From assembly GCF_021800405.1 (NCBI RefSeq), contig NZ_CP084550.1:4154001-4218000 (forward strand): a stretch of 64,000 bases of DNA, in the 5' to 3' direction. How positions within the stretch are numbered: the stretch's first letter is position 1; the number at the start of each line of letters is the position of its first letter. The translations under genes and the position numbers were made by a program. Below are positions 17,180 through 25,067 of the stretch, piece after piece. This DNA is from Arthrobacter sp. FW306-07-I (GTDB lineage Bacteria > Actinomycetota > Actinomycetes > Actinomycetales > Micrococcaceae). A model generated the notes under the pieces. It saw nothing but the letters and a program-made list of their open reading frames with translations. It did no database searches and had not been told where the DNA came from.

Positions 17180-18229
17180 CTACGACGCCGAGTGATCGCT
17201 CCCCGGAGTCCAGCCCAAGGCTGGCCCCAGCTTTCCGGCAATGTCGGTAAGGATCTGCACATAGTCCTCGTGGTCGAAGCTGAATGGCAGGGCGAACGCC
17301 ACCTCGTCCACCTCCTGGAAGCCTGCGTGCGCGTAGAGCTGTTCAGCGATCTCCTCACTGGTGCCGATTAGGTCAGCCGCGAACATTATGCCCCTCGGCC
17401 CCTGCGGAGCAGCAGTGCGGGGAGTGCGTTCGTCGACATACCGCTGGTACTTCTCCCGCTGGGCAGGAGTCGCCGAGTCGGTGGGGATCACCACCAGGCC
17501 CTGGGACACCCGCGCCCCAGCATGCCCGGCGGCAGCAGCCGCCTCCCGGAACGCCCGGATCTGCGACTGCTGAACGAGGGCAAAGCCCGGCTCCTGGTCC
17601 TTGTCCGGGAAGATCACGCTGCTGGACAGCAGGTTGAAGCCACTTGAACCTGCCCACACGGCTGACTTCATGCTGCCGGCCCCGTACCAAAGGCGCTCCC
17701 GCAGCCCGGGCGAGTGCGGCTCCACGCGGTTGGAGAACTCCTCCACCACGCCCTGCTTGCCGGAAAACTCCCGCACCGGCTCCCCGGCAACCAAACGTGC
17801 GAACCGCTCCACCCGGGCGTAGCTGAAGTCCTCCACGTCCGCGGTATCCGGGTACAGCTCATGCTTCACCGTGTCGTACTGCATCGGCTCCCCTACGCTC
17901 ACGCCCGGATTGATGCGTCCTCCGGCGAGCAGATCCACCGTGGCCAGATCCTCGGCCAGGCGCAGCGGATTCTCCCAGCCCAGCGGCGTCACGGCGGTAC
18001 CCAGCTCAATCCGGGACGTGCGCTGGCTCGCCGCCGCCATCACCGCCACCGGAGATGAGATTCCGAACTGCAGGTGCCGGTGGCGCAACCAGGCACTGTC
18101 GAACCCCAGCCGCTCCCCCAGCTCAATGATCCGCAGCGTGGACTCATGGCCCGCGGCCGGATCAGCAGGGTCAAACAGCCCAATGGTGAGGAACCCAAGC
18201 TTGCGCAGGGGACGGTCGGGGTGCGGCAT
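17180..18229 (-). CDS. LLM-class flavin-dependent oxidoreductase
   Basis: A 349-residue bacterial-luciferase-like TIM-barrel protein: GFDSAWLRHRHLQFGISSPV near the N-terminus, then RIELGTAVTPLGWENPLRLA (the family's 'T-x-V-x-x-x-x-x-x-P..A-E' strand) and GGRINPGVSVGEP. Members use reduced FMN or F420 to oxidise organic substrates. Its own neighbours give little clue: it is convergent with the YbhB gene and divergent from an alpha/beta hydrolase with a 141-bp shared promoter region. The substrate is unknown. Confidence 0.85.
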   Translation of the reverse strand: MPHPDRPLRKLGFLTIGLFDPADPAAGHESTLRIIELGERLGFDSAWLRHRHLQFGISSPVAVMAAASQRTSRIELGTAVTPLGWENPLRLAEDLATVDLLAGGRINPGVSVGEPMQYDTVKHELYPDTADVEDFSYARVERFARLVAGEPVREFSGKQGVVEEFSNRVEPHSPGLRERLWYGAGSMKSAVWAGSSGFNLLSSSVIFPDKDQEPGFALVQQSQIRAFREAAAAAGHAGARVSQGLVVIPTDSATPAQREKYQRYVDERTPRTAAPQGPRGIMFAADLIGTSEEIAEQLYAHAGFQEVDEVAFALPFSFDHEDYVQILTDIAGKLGPALGWTPGSDHSAS

Positions 18230-18370
18230 CGGCTTCCTTCAAGCGGGGGACGTGGCTGAGTTCAGACTAGGCGGAAGCCCCGTAAATGAACCAGCAATCA
18301 TTGACGCACATGACGGCATTGTGATTAGGCTCACCTCAAGCCAGCGACGGCGCCGGCATGGGAGGAAGAT

Positions 18371-19315
18371 ATGTCACTGCAGGAAATCGAGTTCACGTCC
18401 GCCAACGGCCGCGACACCATCCAGGCGTGGGTCTACGAACCCATCGGGCAGCCCAAGGCCATCGTGCAGCTGATCCACGGGCTCGGCGAGCACTCCCGCC
18501 GCTATCTCCACCTCATCTCCACCCTGGTGGATGCGGGATTCATCGTGGTGGCAGGCGACCACTCCGGGCACGGGCGCACAGCCATGCAGCAGGGCACCTG
18601 GGGCGATGCCGGCGAGGACGCCGCCAGCGTGGTGGTTGCGGACGAGGTCACCCTGCAGGCCAAGGCCCGGGAAGCACTCCCCCAGCTCCCGTACGTGGTG
18701 TTCGGACACAGCTGGGGATCCATGATCGCCCGCGCCCTGGCCACCGACCCGCAGGCGCAGCTCTCCGGCCTGATCCTCTGCGGCATCGCCGCCCAGATGC
18801 GCGGCATCGAGAAGATGGTTGACCGGCCGGAACTGGCGCGGCTTGCCTCCGGCGAGCGCGCCGCCGAGCCCGCGCCCCAGGAACTGGTGGCCCAGCTGTT
18901 CGACGGCTTCCTGGGCCGCTTCGGCGAGGGTGCCGGCCCCACCGCCTGGGTGGCCCTGGACGCAGACGTCGTGACCGACCACGGCAGGGACCCCTTCAAC
19001 AACTTCGGCGCACCGCTCAGCGCCCGCTTCCTGCAGGGCTTCGTAGACCTCTACGACCAGGTAACCTCCGACGACTGGTACAAACAGCACCCCGCGGAAC
19101 TCCCCGTCCTGATCCTCGCCGGCGACCAGGACCCCGTCACCAACTACGGCGAAGGCGCCTACCACGTGGCCAACCGCCTGGCGGACACGGGCCACGCCGA
19201 CGTCCGCACCCGCGTCTTCCCCGGCGTCCGCCACGAGGTCCACAACGAACCCACCACCCGCGCCGAGACGGAGCGCGAGACGGTCGAGTTCATCCAGCGG
19301 GTAGCGGGCAGCTGA
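18371..19315 (+). CDS. Alpha/beta hydrolase, monoacylglycerol-lipase/lysophospholipase type
   Basis: A 314-residue serine hydrolase. The oxyanion segment is L-I-H-G-L-G-E-H-S-R-R-Y, typical of monoacylglycerol lipases. The triad is visible as S114 in G-H-S-W-G-S, D254 in AGDQDPVTNYG, and H288 in GVRHEVHNE. No signal peptide is present, so it acts in the cytoplasm. GGAGGAAG sits just upstream of the ATG. It is probably monocistronic, ending at the strong palindrome at 19333-19389. A possible DtxR-type box lies in its promoter region. Confidence 0.85.
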   Translation: MSLQEIEFTSANGRDTIQAWVYEPIGQPKAIVQLIHGLGEHSRRYLHLISTLVDAGFIVVAGDHSGHGRTAMQQGTWGDAGEDAASVVVADEVTLQAKAREALPQLPYVVFGHSWGSMIARALATDPQAQLSGLILCGIAAQMRGIEKMVDRPELARLASGERAAEPAPQELVAQLFDGFLGRFGEGAGPTAWVALDADVVTDHGRDPFNNFGAPLSARFLQGFVDLYDQVTSDDWYKQHPAELPVLILAGDQDPVTNYGEGAYHVANRLADTGHADVRTRVFPGVRHEVHNEPTTRAETERETVEFIQRVAGS

Positions 19316-19332
19316 CGGTCCCACAAGCACCT

Positions 19333-19389
19333 CCCACGGAAGGTACGACGGCGGCACTCACCGTGCCGCCGTCGTCGTGCCTTCCAGCA
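19333..19389 (+). repeat. Dispersed palindromic repeat, copy 1 (also a terminator)
   Basis: A perfect 13-bp stem ACGACGGCGGCAC (19345-19357) / GTGCCGCCGTCGT (19363-19375) is flanked by GGAAGG on the left and CCTTCCAGCA on the right. The same layout recurs at 32804-32862 and 38790-38848. It sits 17 bp after the hydrolase stop, where it can act as a terminator. Confidence 0.8.
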
Positions 19390-19405
19390 GTAGCACCTCA
19401 AACTA

Positions 19406-19479
19406 CTTAACGTTGCTTAACGGTGAAGCGCGCTCCTACTGTAATTGACGTCACAAGGACACCGCGGATGCACGTCAAT
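19406..19479 (+). promoter_or_regulatory. Candidate operators upstream of the LacI-type gene
   Basis: CTTAACG occurs at 19406-19412 and again at 19416-19422, exactly one helical turn apart. Downstream, ATTGACGT (19444-19451) and ACGTCAAT (19472-19479) form an 8-bp inverted repeat, and TGACGTCA (19446-19453) is itself a palindrome. Both lie in the leader of the LacI-family gene and could mediate autoregulation. Confidence 0.4.
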
Positions 19480-19496
19480 GGAGAGGGGGCGGTGGG

Positions 19497-20555
19497 GTGA
19501 GCGGCCATAAAGTCAGCAGAACCTCCGGGCCCCGCCCCGCGCCGGTTTCCGCCGCCGCTGTTGCGCGCGCAGCAGGCGTTTCCCCAGCCACAGTCTCCTA
19601 CGCGCTGAACGGCAAGGGTGGTGTGTCGGTCGAAACCCGGCGGCGCATCATCGGCGTGGCGAATGAACTGGGGTTCAGGCCCCGTAAGTCGTCTTCATCT
19701 TCTGATCCGCTGCGGACCCGTGTCGTGGGGCTGATCCTGCCCAACATCATCAATCCCATGTATCCCCGGTGGGCCCAGGGCATCATCTCCGCAGCCGCCG
19801 AATCCGGATACGAAGTGTTCGTGGCAACCACGCAGGACGACGCGGCCACGCTCGCACAGGTCACCGCCACGCTCGCGAACCGCAACGTGGACGGCGTCAT
19901 CCTCGCCGCCGCCCTGCGGGAGGACGCCACCGCCTTACGCACCCTGCGGACTGCCCGGATCCCCTACGTCTGCCTGTCCCGAAGGGCCGACTTCCTGCAA
20001 GGCGACTTCGTGGGCATTGATGACGATGCCGCGGCAAGCATGCTGATGGAACACATGCTCGGCCACGGTTACACGGACATTGCCACCGTAGTGGGACCGC
20101 GCTTCTCCACGGCGTCCCTCACCCGTGAGCAGGCCTTCGTCCGCACCGCGGCTGCTGCGGGCGTCACTATCAGCGGCGAGTGGAAAATCAGCACCCGCGT
20201 CAACAACGAAGGTGGCCGGCTGGCAGCGGAACGGCTGTTTTCCCAAGCCAGGGCGCCCCGCGCCGTGGTATGCGGCAGCGACGAGCTCGCCATCGGCGTC
20301 ATGGAATACGCGCTCGACCGCGACCTGCGCATCCCCGAGGATGTGGCGGTCGCGGGGTGCGACGGGCTGGCCCACAGCCGTTCCGGGTTGATCAACCTGA
20401 CGAGCATCGTCCAGCCGCAGCAGGAGATGGCCCAGGAGGCATTCGCCATGCTGCTCCGCAGGATCGAAGCCCCGTCCAACACCTACAGCTCTTTGATTTG
20501 TCCGCACCGCATCCACATCGGGAGAACGTGCGGGTGTAACGCACCGCCCGCCTAA
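19497..20555 (+). CDS. LacI-family transcriptional regulator (of the SDR-BKACE genes)
   Basis: A 352-residue LacI/GalR repressor. The N-terminal helix-turn-helix is AAAVARAAGVSPATVSYALNG, followed by the hinge and a periplasmic-binding-protein-like domain that opens with VVGLILPNIINPMYP. It starts with GTG, preceded by AGGGGG. Two genes that look like a short catabolic route follow on the same strand, so it probably senses their substrate or product. The C-terminal tail ends in an unusual C-G-C-N segment. Confidence 0.88.
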   Translation: MSGHKVSRTSGPRPAPVSAAAVARAAGVSPATVSYALNGKGGVSVETRRRIIGVANELGFRPRKSSSSSDPLRTRVVGLILPNIINPMYPRWAQGIISAAAESGYEVFVATTQDDAATLAQVTATLANRNVDGVILAAALREDATALRTLRTARIPYVCLSRRADFLQGDFVGIDDDAAASMLMEHMLGHGYTDIATVVGPRFSTASLTREQAFVRTAAAAGVTISGEWKISTRVNNEGGRLAAERLFSQARAPRAVVCGSDELAIGVMEYALDRDLRIPEDVAVAGCDGLAHSRSGLINLTSIVQPQQEMAQEAFAMLLRRIEAPSNTYSSLICPHRIHIGRTCGCNAPPA

Positions 20556-20668
20556 CCGCCCGTCCACTTCACCAGCCAGAGCACCGGCATCCATTGCCGG
20601 CGCCGTGATCCCGCACGCCCAAAGTGGTCCTCGCCCACCCGGGCGGGCCCGATACACAAGGAAACATC

Positions 20669-21433
20669 ATGGATTTCAGCTCAAAACGCGTCCTGGTTAC
20701 CGCCGGCGCAAACGGCATCGGCCTGGTCATTGCCACCAAATTCAAGGCCCACGGGGCCAGCGTGTTCGTGACGGACATTGACCCCGACGCCGTCGAGAAA
20801 GCGCGTGCCGAGGGCTTCCACGCCGCCGTCAGTGACGTATCGGATGAATCGCAGGTCCAGGACCTCATGGCGATGATCCAGGGCGAATCCGGCGGGCTTG
20901 ATGTCCTGGTCAACAATGCTGGGATTGCCGGACCAACCGGTCCAATCCAATCCCTCGACAGCGCGGACTGGAAGGCGACGTTCGACGTCAACATCCATGG
21001 ACAGTTCTACTGCATCAAGCACGCCGTTCCACTCCTGCGCTCCGCACAAGAGGCATCAATTATCAACCTGTCGTCGGCGGCCGGCCGCCTGGGCATGGCC
21101 GGCCGGAGCGCGTACTCGGCCTCCAAGTGGGCGGTGATCGGGTTGACCAAGACCCTAGCGATCGAGCTCGGGGCAGAGGGAATCCGGGTCAACGCCATCT
21201 GCCCCGGCGCCGTCAACGGTCCGCGCATCGATGCGGTCATCGCGGCCAAGGCGGGCATGCTGGGCGAGCCCGTGGACACCGTCTCTTCCCTGTACCGCAG
21301 CCAGTCGTCGCTGGGCCGGCTCATTGAAGCCGAGGACATCGCAAACATGGCCCTCTTCGCCGCCAGCGACATGGCGCGCAACGTCAACGGCCAGGCCCTG
21401 GCCGTTGACGGAAACACCGAAAAGCTCTACTAA
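20669..21433 (+). CDS. SDR-family NAD(P)-dependent dehydrogenase
   Basis: A 254-residue classical short-chain dehydrogenase. The cofactor loop is T-A-G-A-N-G-I-G (residues 11-18), the aspartate of FVTDIDPD suggests NAD preference, and the catalytic motif is Y149-S-A-S-K153 with NLSSAAG before it. An earlier in-frame start at 20624 was rejected because AAGGAAAC precedes the ATG at 20669. The next gene is a BKACE enzyme, so a likely role is oxidation of a 3-hydroxy acid to the 3-keto acid that BKACE cleaves (inference from context). Confidence 0.88.
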   Translation: MDFSSKRVLVTAGANGIGLVIATKFKAHGASVFVTDIDPDAVEKARAEGFHAAVSDVSDESQVQDLMAMIQGESGGLDVLVNNAGIAGPTGPIQSLDSADWKATFDVNIHGQFYCIKHAVPLLRSAQEASIINLSSAAGRLGMAGRSAYSASKWAVIGLTKTLAIELGAEGIRVNAICPGAVNGPRIDAVIAAKAGMLGEPVDTVSSLYRSQSSLGRLIEAEDIANMALFAASDMARNVNGQALAVDGNTEKLY

Positions 21434-21454
21434 GACCCCGAAAGGAAACGTCCC

Positions 21455-22387
21455 ATGGCAGCAACACGCAAGGTCATCATCACCAGCGCCGTTACCGGCG
21501 CCATCCACACCCCCTCCATGTCGGAACACCTGCCCGTCACGCCCCAGGAAATCGCTGATGCGGCCATTGGCGCCGCTGAAGCAGGAGCGGCCATCGTGCA
21601 CATGCACGCCCGCGATCCGCGGGACGGGCGCCCATCGCAGAATCCCGAGCACTTCGAGCCCATCCTGGACAAGCTCAAGCGGAACACCGACGCCGTCATC
21701 AATATCACCACCGGCGGGTCACCGCACATGACCGTCGAAGAGCGCATGCAGCCGGCGGCCCTGTTCAAGCCCGAGCTTGCCTCGCTGAACATGGGGTCCA
21801 TGAACTTCGGGCTCTACCCGATGCTGGACCGGTTCAAGGACTTCACCCACGAGTGGGAACGCGAAGGGCTGGTGAAGAGCCGCGACCTGGTTTTCAAGAA
21901 CACCTTCCAGGACATCGAGACCATCTTGGAGATCGGGAATGCCAACGGGACGCGCTTTGAGTTCGAGTGCTACGACATTTCCCATTTGAACAACCTGGCC
22001 CACTTCCATGCCCGTGGCCTGGCCAAGGGACCGCTGTTCGTCCAGTCCGTCTTCGGCCTGCTCGGCGGCATCGGGGCACACCCCGAGGACCTGATGCACA
22101 TGCGGCGCACCGCGGACCGGCTCCTGGGCGACGACTACCAGTGGTCCATTCTTGGCGCCGGCAAGAACCAGATGCCGCTTGCCACGATCGGCGCAGCCAT
22201 GGGCTCCCACGTCCGGGTGGGGCTGGAGGACTCGCTGTGGATCGGCCCGGGCCAGCTGGCTCGCTCAAATGCCGAGCAGGTCACCCGCATCCGCACCATT
22301 CTCGAAGCGCTCAACTTTGAAATTGCAACGCCTGATGAAGCCCGCCAGATGCTGGGCCTCAAGGGCAGGGACAACGTCGGATTCTGA
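21455..22387 (+). CDS. Beta-keto acid cleavage enzyme (BKACE, DUF849)
   Basis: A 310-residue BKACE/3-keto-5-aminohexanoate-cleavage-family protein. The zinc-binding H49-M-H51-A-R-D motif is intact, followed by the family blocks NITTGG and LASLNMGSMNFG. The TIM-barrel enzyme condenses a beta-keto acid with acetyl-CoA, releasing acetoacetate and a new acyl-CoA. Substrates in the family range from 3-keto-5-aminohexanoate to dehydrocarnitine. CGAAAGGAAAC precedes the ATG. It is the last gene of the LacI-SDR-BKACE set and ends at a strong terminator. Confidence 0.9.
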   Translation: MAATRKVIITSAVTGAIHTPSMSEHLPVTPQEIADAAIGAAEAGAAIVHMHARDPRDGRPSQNPEHFEPILDKLKRNTDAVINITTGGSPHMTVEERMQPAALFKPELASLNMGSMNFGLYPMLDRFKDFTHEWEREGLVKSRDLVFKNTFQDIETILEIGNANGTRFEFECYDISHLNNLAHFHARGLAKGPLFVQSVFGLLGGIGAHPEDLMHMRRTADRLLGDDYQWSILGAGKNQMPLATIGAAMGSHVRVGLEDSLWIGPGQLARSNAEQVTRIRTILEALNFEIATPDEARQMLGLKGRDNVGF

Positions 22388-22418
22388 CCGGTACGTTGTG
22401 TTCGGGACGCCCTTCGGG

Positions 22419-22460
22419 GCCGGCCACATTCTCCTGCTGCGCCTGCAGAATGTGGCCGGC
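22419..22460. terminator. Bidirectional terminator
   Basis: A perfect 14-bp stem GCCGGCCACATTCT/AGAATGTGGCCGGC with a 14-nt loop lies between the BKACE gene (+) and the second YbhB gene (-). It can serve both. Confidence 0.8.
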
Positions 22461-22467
22461 TGTTCCG

Positions 22468-22992
22468 TTATTGGACTTCGAATGTGGCGGTGAGCCGGGC
22501 CCGTCCAATGGCCTGGCTGAAGAGCTGGAAGCCGAGGTAGGCGGGGCTTGCATCGGCAGGGATGTCGAGTAACTCGACATCCACTGCGTGAACCACGAAG
22601 TGGTAGTGGTGGGGACCGTGTCCTTCGGGAGGAGCCGCGCCCACGAAGCCCCGGAAGCCGGCGTCGTTCATCAGTTGCACCGCAGGCCCGGGCAGGCCCG
22701 CCTCGGCAGCACCCGACGGAAGGGAGGTAGTGGACGCCGGCAGGTTGAAGGCTGCCCAGTGCCAGAACCCGCTGCCGGTGGGAGCGTCCGGATCCAGGAC
22801 CGTCACGGCAAAGCTCTTGGTCTCCGGCGGGAACCCCTCCCAGGCAAGTGCCGGAGACCGGTCTTCTCCGCCGTCGACTCCCATCTTCCCGCTCGCTTGG
22901 GCCGCAGGGAGCGCCTGCCCGTCCTGGATCTCTGGGCTGGACAACGAGAATTCAGGAAGCTGGGGAAGTGCGGCATACGGATCGTGGGACAT
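22468..22992 (-). CDS. YbhB/YbcL (PEBP) family protein, second copy
   Basis: A 174-residue protein with the phosphatidylethanolamine-binding-protein fold: [20 protein letters not shown] for the ligand pocket and [15 protein letters not shown] for the second conserved block. It is the intact paralogue of the gene at 16562-17092, similar over its whole length, and provides the reference N-terminus ([15 protein letters not shown]). The ATG at 22992 is preceded on the minus strand by AGGAGAGG; longer upstream frames have no such site. Cytosolic; ligand unknown. Confidence 0.85.
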   Translation of the reverse strand: MSHDPYAALPQLPEFSLSSPEIQDGQALPAAQASGKMGVDGGEDRSPALAWEGFPPETKSFAVTVLDPDAPTGSGFWHWAAFNLPASTTSLPSGAAEAGLPGPAVQLMNDAGFRGFVGAAPPEGHGPHHYHFVVHAVDVELLDIPADASPAYLGFQLFSQAIGRARLTATFEVQ

Positions 22993-23167
22993 CTCTTGAT
23001 TACCTCTCCTGACAACGGGATGGGAACTGCCGGCATAACGCGGTTGGAACGGGTTGCCTGCTGCACACTCTAACGCCCAGTCCAGTGGATGAATTCGATT
23101 CCTTGGAGTGGAACCGCTGATGCCCTGGAGCCCGGTGGGACGGCGCCGGCAAGCAACAGCCCTAGCT

Positions 23168-24238
23168 GTATTGACCACGGAGGTTAGGAACATGCGGCGT
23201 GGTTAGGTGACAAAAAGAAGACCTCCAAGTGGAGTGGGGCTTGTCTAAGAGTCCGATCCACAAGGAGGTCTTCAATGTCCCATGCTAACGCGCTTCTGAC
23301 GCCGAAAGGACGGCTCCGGCTGGCCCGGTGCATCGTCGATGACGGGTGGCCGCTGCGCCGTGCTGCTGAGCGGTTCCAGGTGTCGGTGACGACCGCAGCG
23401 CGGTGGGCGGCCCGTTACCGGGAGCACGGGGAGCACGGGACGGGTGATCGTTCCAGCCGGCCCATCAACTCCCCGCGTCGGACCTCCACGCGGCGGGAGC
23501 GGCGGATCGTCGCGATCAGAGTCAACCGGCGCTGGGGCCCGGCACGGATCGGCTATCTGCTGGGCATTCACCCCTCCACGGTGCACCGGGTGCTGTCCCG
23601 GTTTGGGCTGGCGAGGCTGGCGTGGATGGACCGGGCCACGGGCCGGGTGATTCGCCGGTACGAGCACCACAGCCCCGGGGACCTGGTCCACGTCGACATC
23701 AAGAAACTTGGACGGATCCCTGACGGCGGCGGACACCGCAGTGTCGGCAGGGCCGCCGGAAACCGGAACAAGACCGGTACCGCGGCGAACCGGAGACCGG
23801 GTCACGCCTTCTTGCACAACGCCGTCGATGATCACTCCAGGCTCGCCTACACGGAGATCCTGACCGATGAGAAAAAGGACACTGCGGCCGGATTCTGGGA
23901 ACGCGCCAATGCCTACTTCGAGTCCCACGGGATCACTGTCAAACGGGTCCTGACCGATAACGGATCCTGCTACCGCTCCTACGCATTCAAAGACGCTCTG
24001 GGCCCGGACATCAAGCACAAACGCACCCGCCCCTACAGGCCTCAGACAAACGGCAAAGTCGAGCGCTACAACCGCACCATGCTCGACGAATGGGCCTACG
24101 CCCGTCCCTACGCCTCCGAGGCCGAGCGTGTTGCCGCTTTCGCCGACTGGCTCCATCATTACAATCATCATCGAGGCCACACCTCACTCAACGGTCAGCC
24201 ACCGGCCAGCCGCGTCACCAACCTCTCAGGTCAATACA
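23168..24238 (+). mobile_element. IS481-family insertion sequence with intact ends
   Basis: The element is 1071 bp. Its left end TGTATTGACC (23168-23177) is the exact inverse of its right end GGTCAATACA (24229-24238), with partial matches continuing inward (GAGGTT). TGT...ACA ends are typical of IS481. It is flanked by a perfect 6-bp target duplication, CCTAGC, at 23162-23167 and 24239-24244, so the insertion is fairly recent. It landed at the stop codon of the cytosine-deaminase gene without changing that protein. Confidence 0.88.
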
Positions 24239-24243
24239 CCTAG
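23275..24243 (+). CDS. IS481-type DDE transposase
   Basis: A 322-residue transposase: N-terminal helix-turn-helix (PLRRAAERFQVSVTTAARW), then an rve integrase core. The acidic triad reads D141 (LVHVDIKK), D228 (LTDNGS) and E263 (GKVERYNR), with the DDE spacing of 35 between the last two. AAGGAGG precedes the ATG. The last codon begins with the final base of the IS, and the stop TAG (24241-24243) comes from the duplicated target sequence, so the element itself encodes no stop. The gene appears complete and possibly active. Confidence 0.92.
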   Translation: MSHANALLTPKGRLRLARCIVDDGWPLRRAAERFQVSVTTAARWAARYREHGEHGTGDRSSRPINSPRRTSTRRERRIVAIRVNRRWGPARIGYLLGIHPSTVHRVLSRFGLARLAWMDRATGRVIRRYEHHSPGDLVHVDIKKLGRIPDGGGHRSVGRAAGNRNKTGTAANRRPGHAFLHNAVDDHSRLAYTEILTDEKKDTAAGFWERANAYFESHGITVKRVLTDNGSCYRSYAFKDALGPDIKHKRTRPYRPQTNGKVERYNRTMLDEWAYARPYASEAERVAAFADWLHHYNHHRGHTSLNGQPPASRVTNLSGQYT

Positions 24244-24734
24244 CCGGCGGGCTCCTCGGCGATGTCCTCCGCCCACAAATCCGGGTTGTCCTTCTGGAAT
24301 GTCCGCATCATGTCCACACAGCGTGGATCGTCCAGGACCACCACCTCAACACCACGTGAGCGCAGAAGGTCGAACTCGCCGTCGAACGTTCTCGCCTCAC
24401 CCACCACCACGCGCGGGATCTTGAACTGGATGATGGTTCCCGTGCACATCGCACAGGGGGCCAGGGTGGTGTACAGCGTGGTGTCCCGGTAGCTCTTCTG
24501 CCGGCCGGCCGCACGCAGGGCGGACATCTCCCCGTGCGCTATGGGGTCGCCGCTCTGGACGCGTTCGTTGTGCCCGCTCGCGATGACCACACCGTCGCGG
24601 GCCAGGGCCGCCCCGATCGGAATACCGCCCTCTTGGAGGCTCTTTTGGGCAGCCTGGTAAGCGGCTTCGAAGGCGGGGTCGGAGGTTGGCTGCGCTTCTG
24701 ATTCCACGGCGGACGGCTCAGTTGGATGGGTCAT
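24240..24734 (-). CDS. Cytosine deaminase of the yeast Fcy1 type
   Basis: A 164-residue zinc deaminase. The motifs are H67-G-E69 and P-C94-A-M-C97, and the surrounding sequence (DTTLYTTLAPCAMCTGTII, IPRVVVGEA, EVVVLDDPRC, DLWAEDI) follows yeast cytosine deaminase closely rather than tRNA-adenosine or guanine deaminases. It would convert cytosine to uracil in pyrimidine salvage. It is unrelated to bacterial CodA. The stop codon (24240-24242) lies within the target duplication of the adjacent IS, so the reading frame end is original. It is divergent from the YciI gene, with starts 42 bp apart. Confidence 0.85.
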   Translation of the reverse strand: MTHPTEPSAVESEAQPTSDPAFEAAYQAAQKSLQEGGIPIGAALARDGVVIASGHNERVQSGDPIAHGEMSALRAAGRQKSYRDTTLYTTLAPCAMCTGTIIQFKIPRVVVGEARTFDGEFDLLRSRGVEVVVLDDPRCVDMMRTFQKDNPDLWAEDIAEEPAG

Positions 24735-24775
24735 GCGGTCATTCTTGCATGAGCCCAGGTGGTAAGTTCTGCCGC

Positions 24776-25054
24776 ATGGAATGTGTGGTGCTGTACACAG
24801 TGCGGGAGGGCATCGATCGCTCCCGGATCATGGAGACCTTCCCCCGCCACAAGGCCTACTACGAGGCGTTCCACGCTGACGGCGGCGGCCTGGTGGCTCT
24901 GGGCGCATTCGGGACTCCGGATCCGGCTGCCAGCTCGATGGGGATCTTTACGTCGCGTCAGGAAGCCGAACGTTTCGTCGCCGGGGACCCTTTCGTGACG
25001 GAAGGGCTGGCCGAGCCACGGCTCCTGGAATGGAACGCCGTGCACCTCGGCTAG
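24776..25054 (+). CDS. YciI-family protein
   Basis: A 92-residue protein of the YciI/dimeric ferredoxin-like alpha-beta barrel family: RHKAYYEAFHADGGGLVALG, then AERFVAGDPFVTEGL, the family's C-terminal helix and strand. A few members have been linked to small-molecule lyase or dehydratase roles, but most are uncharacterised. The start is the ATG at 24776; the frame runs on upstream into the divergent deaminase gene and has no better signal. Confidence 0.82.
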   Translation: MECVVLYTVREGIDRSRIMETFPRHKAYYEAFHADGGGLVALGAFGTPDPAASSMGIFTSRQEAERFVAGDPFVTEGLAEPRLLEWNAVHLG

Positions 25055-25067
25055 GCAAAGCGCGGCA

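Noticed and set aside
23205..23210. TAGGTG near 23205 as the left end of the insertion sequence
   Set aside because: It matches the right end over only six bases, whereas TGTATTGACC at 23168 matches over ten and gives a perfect 6-bp target duplication.
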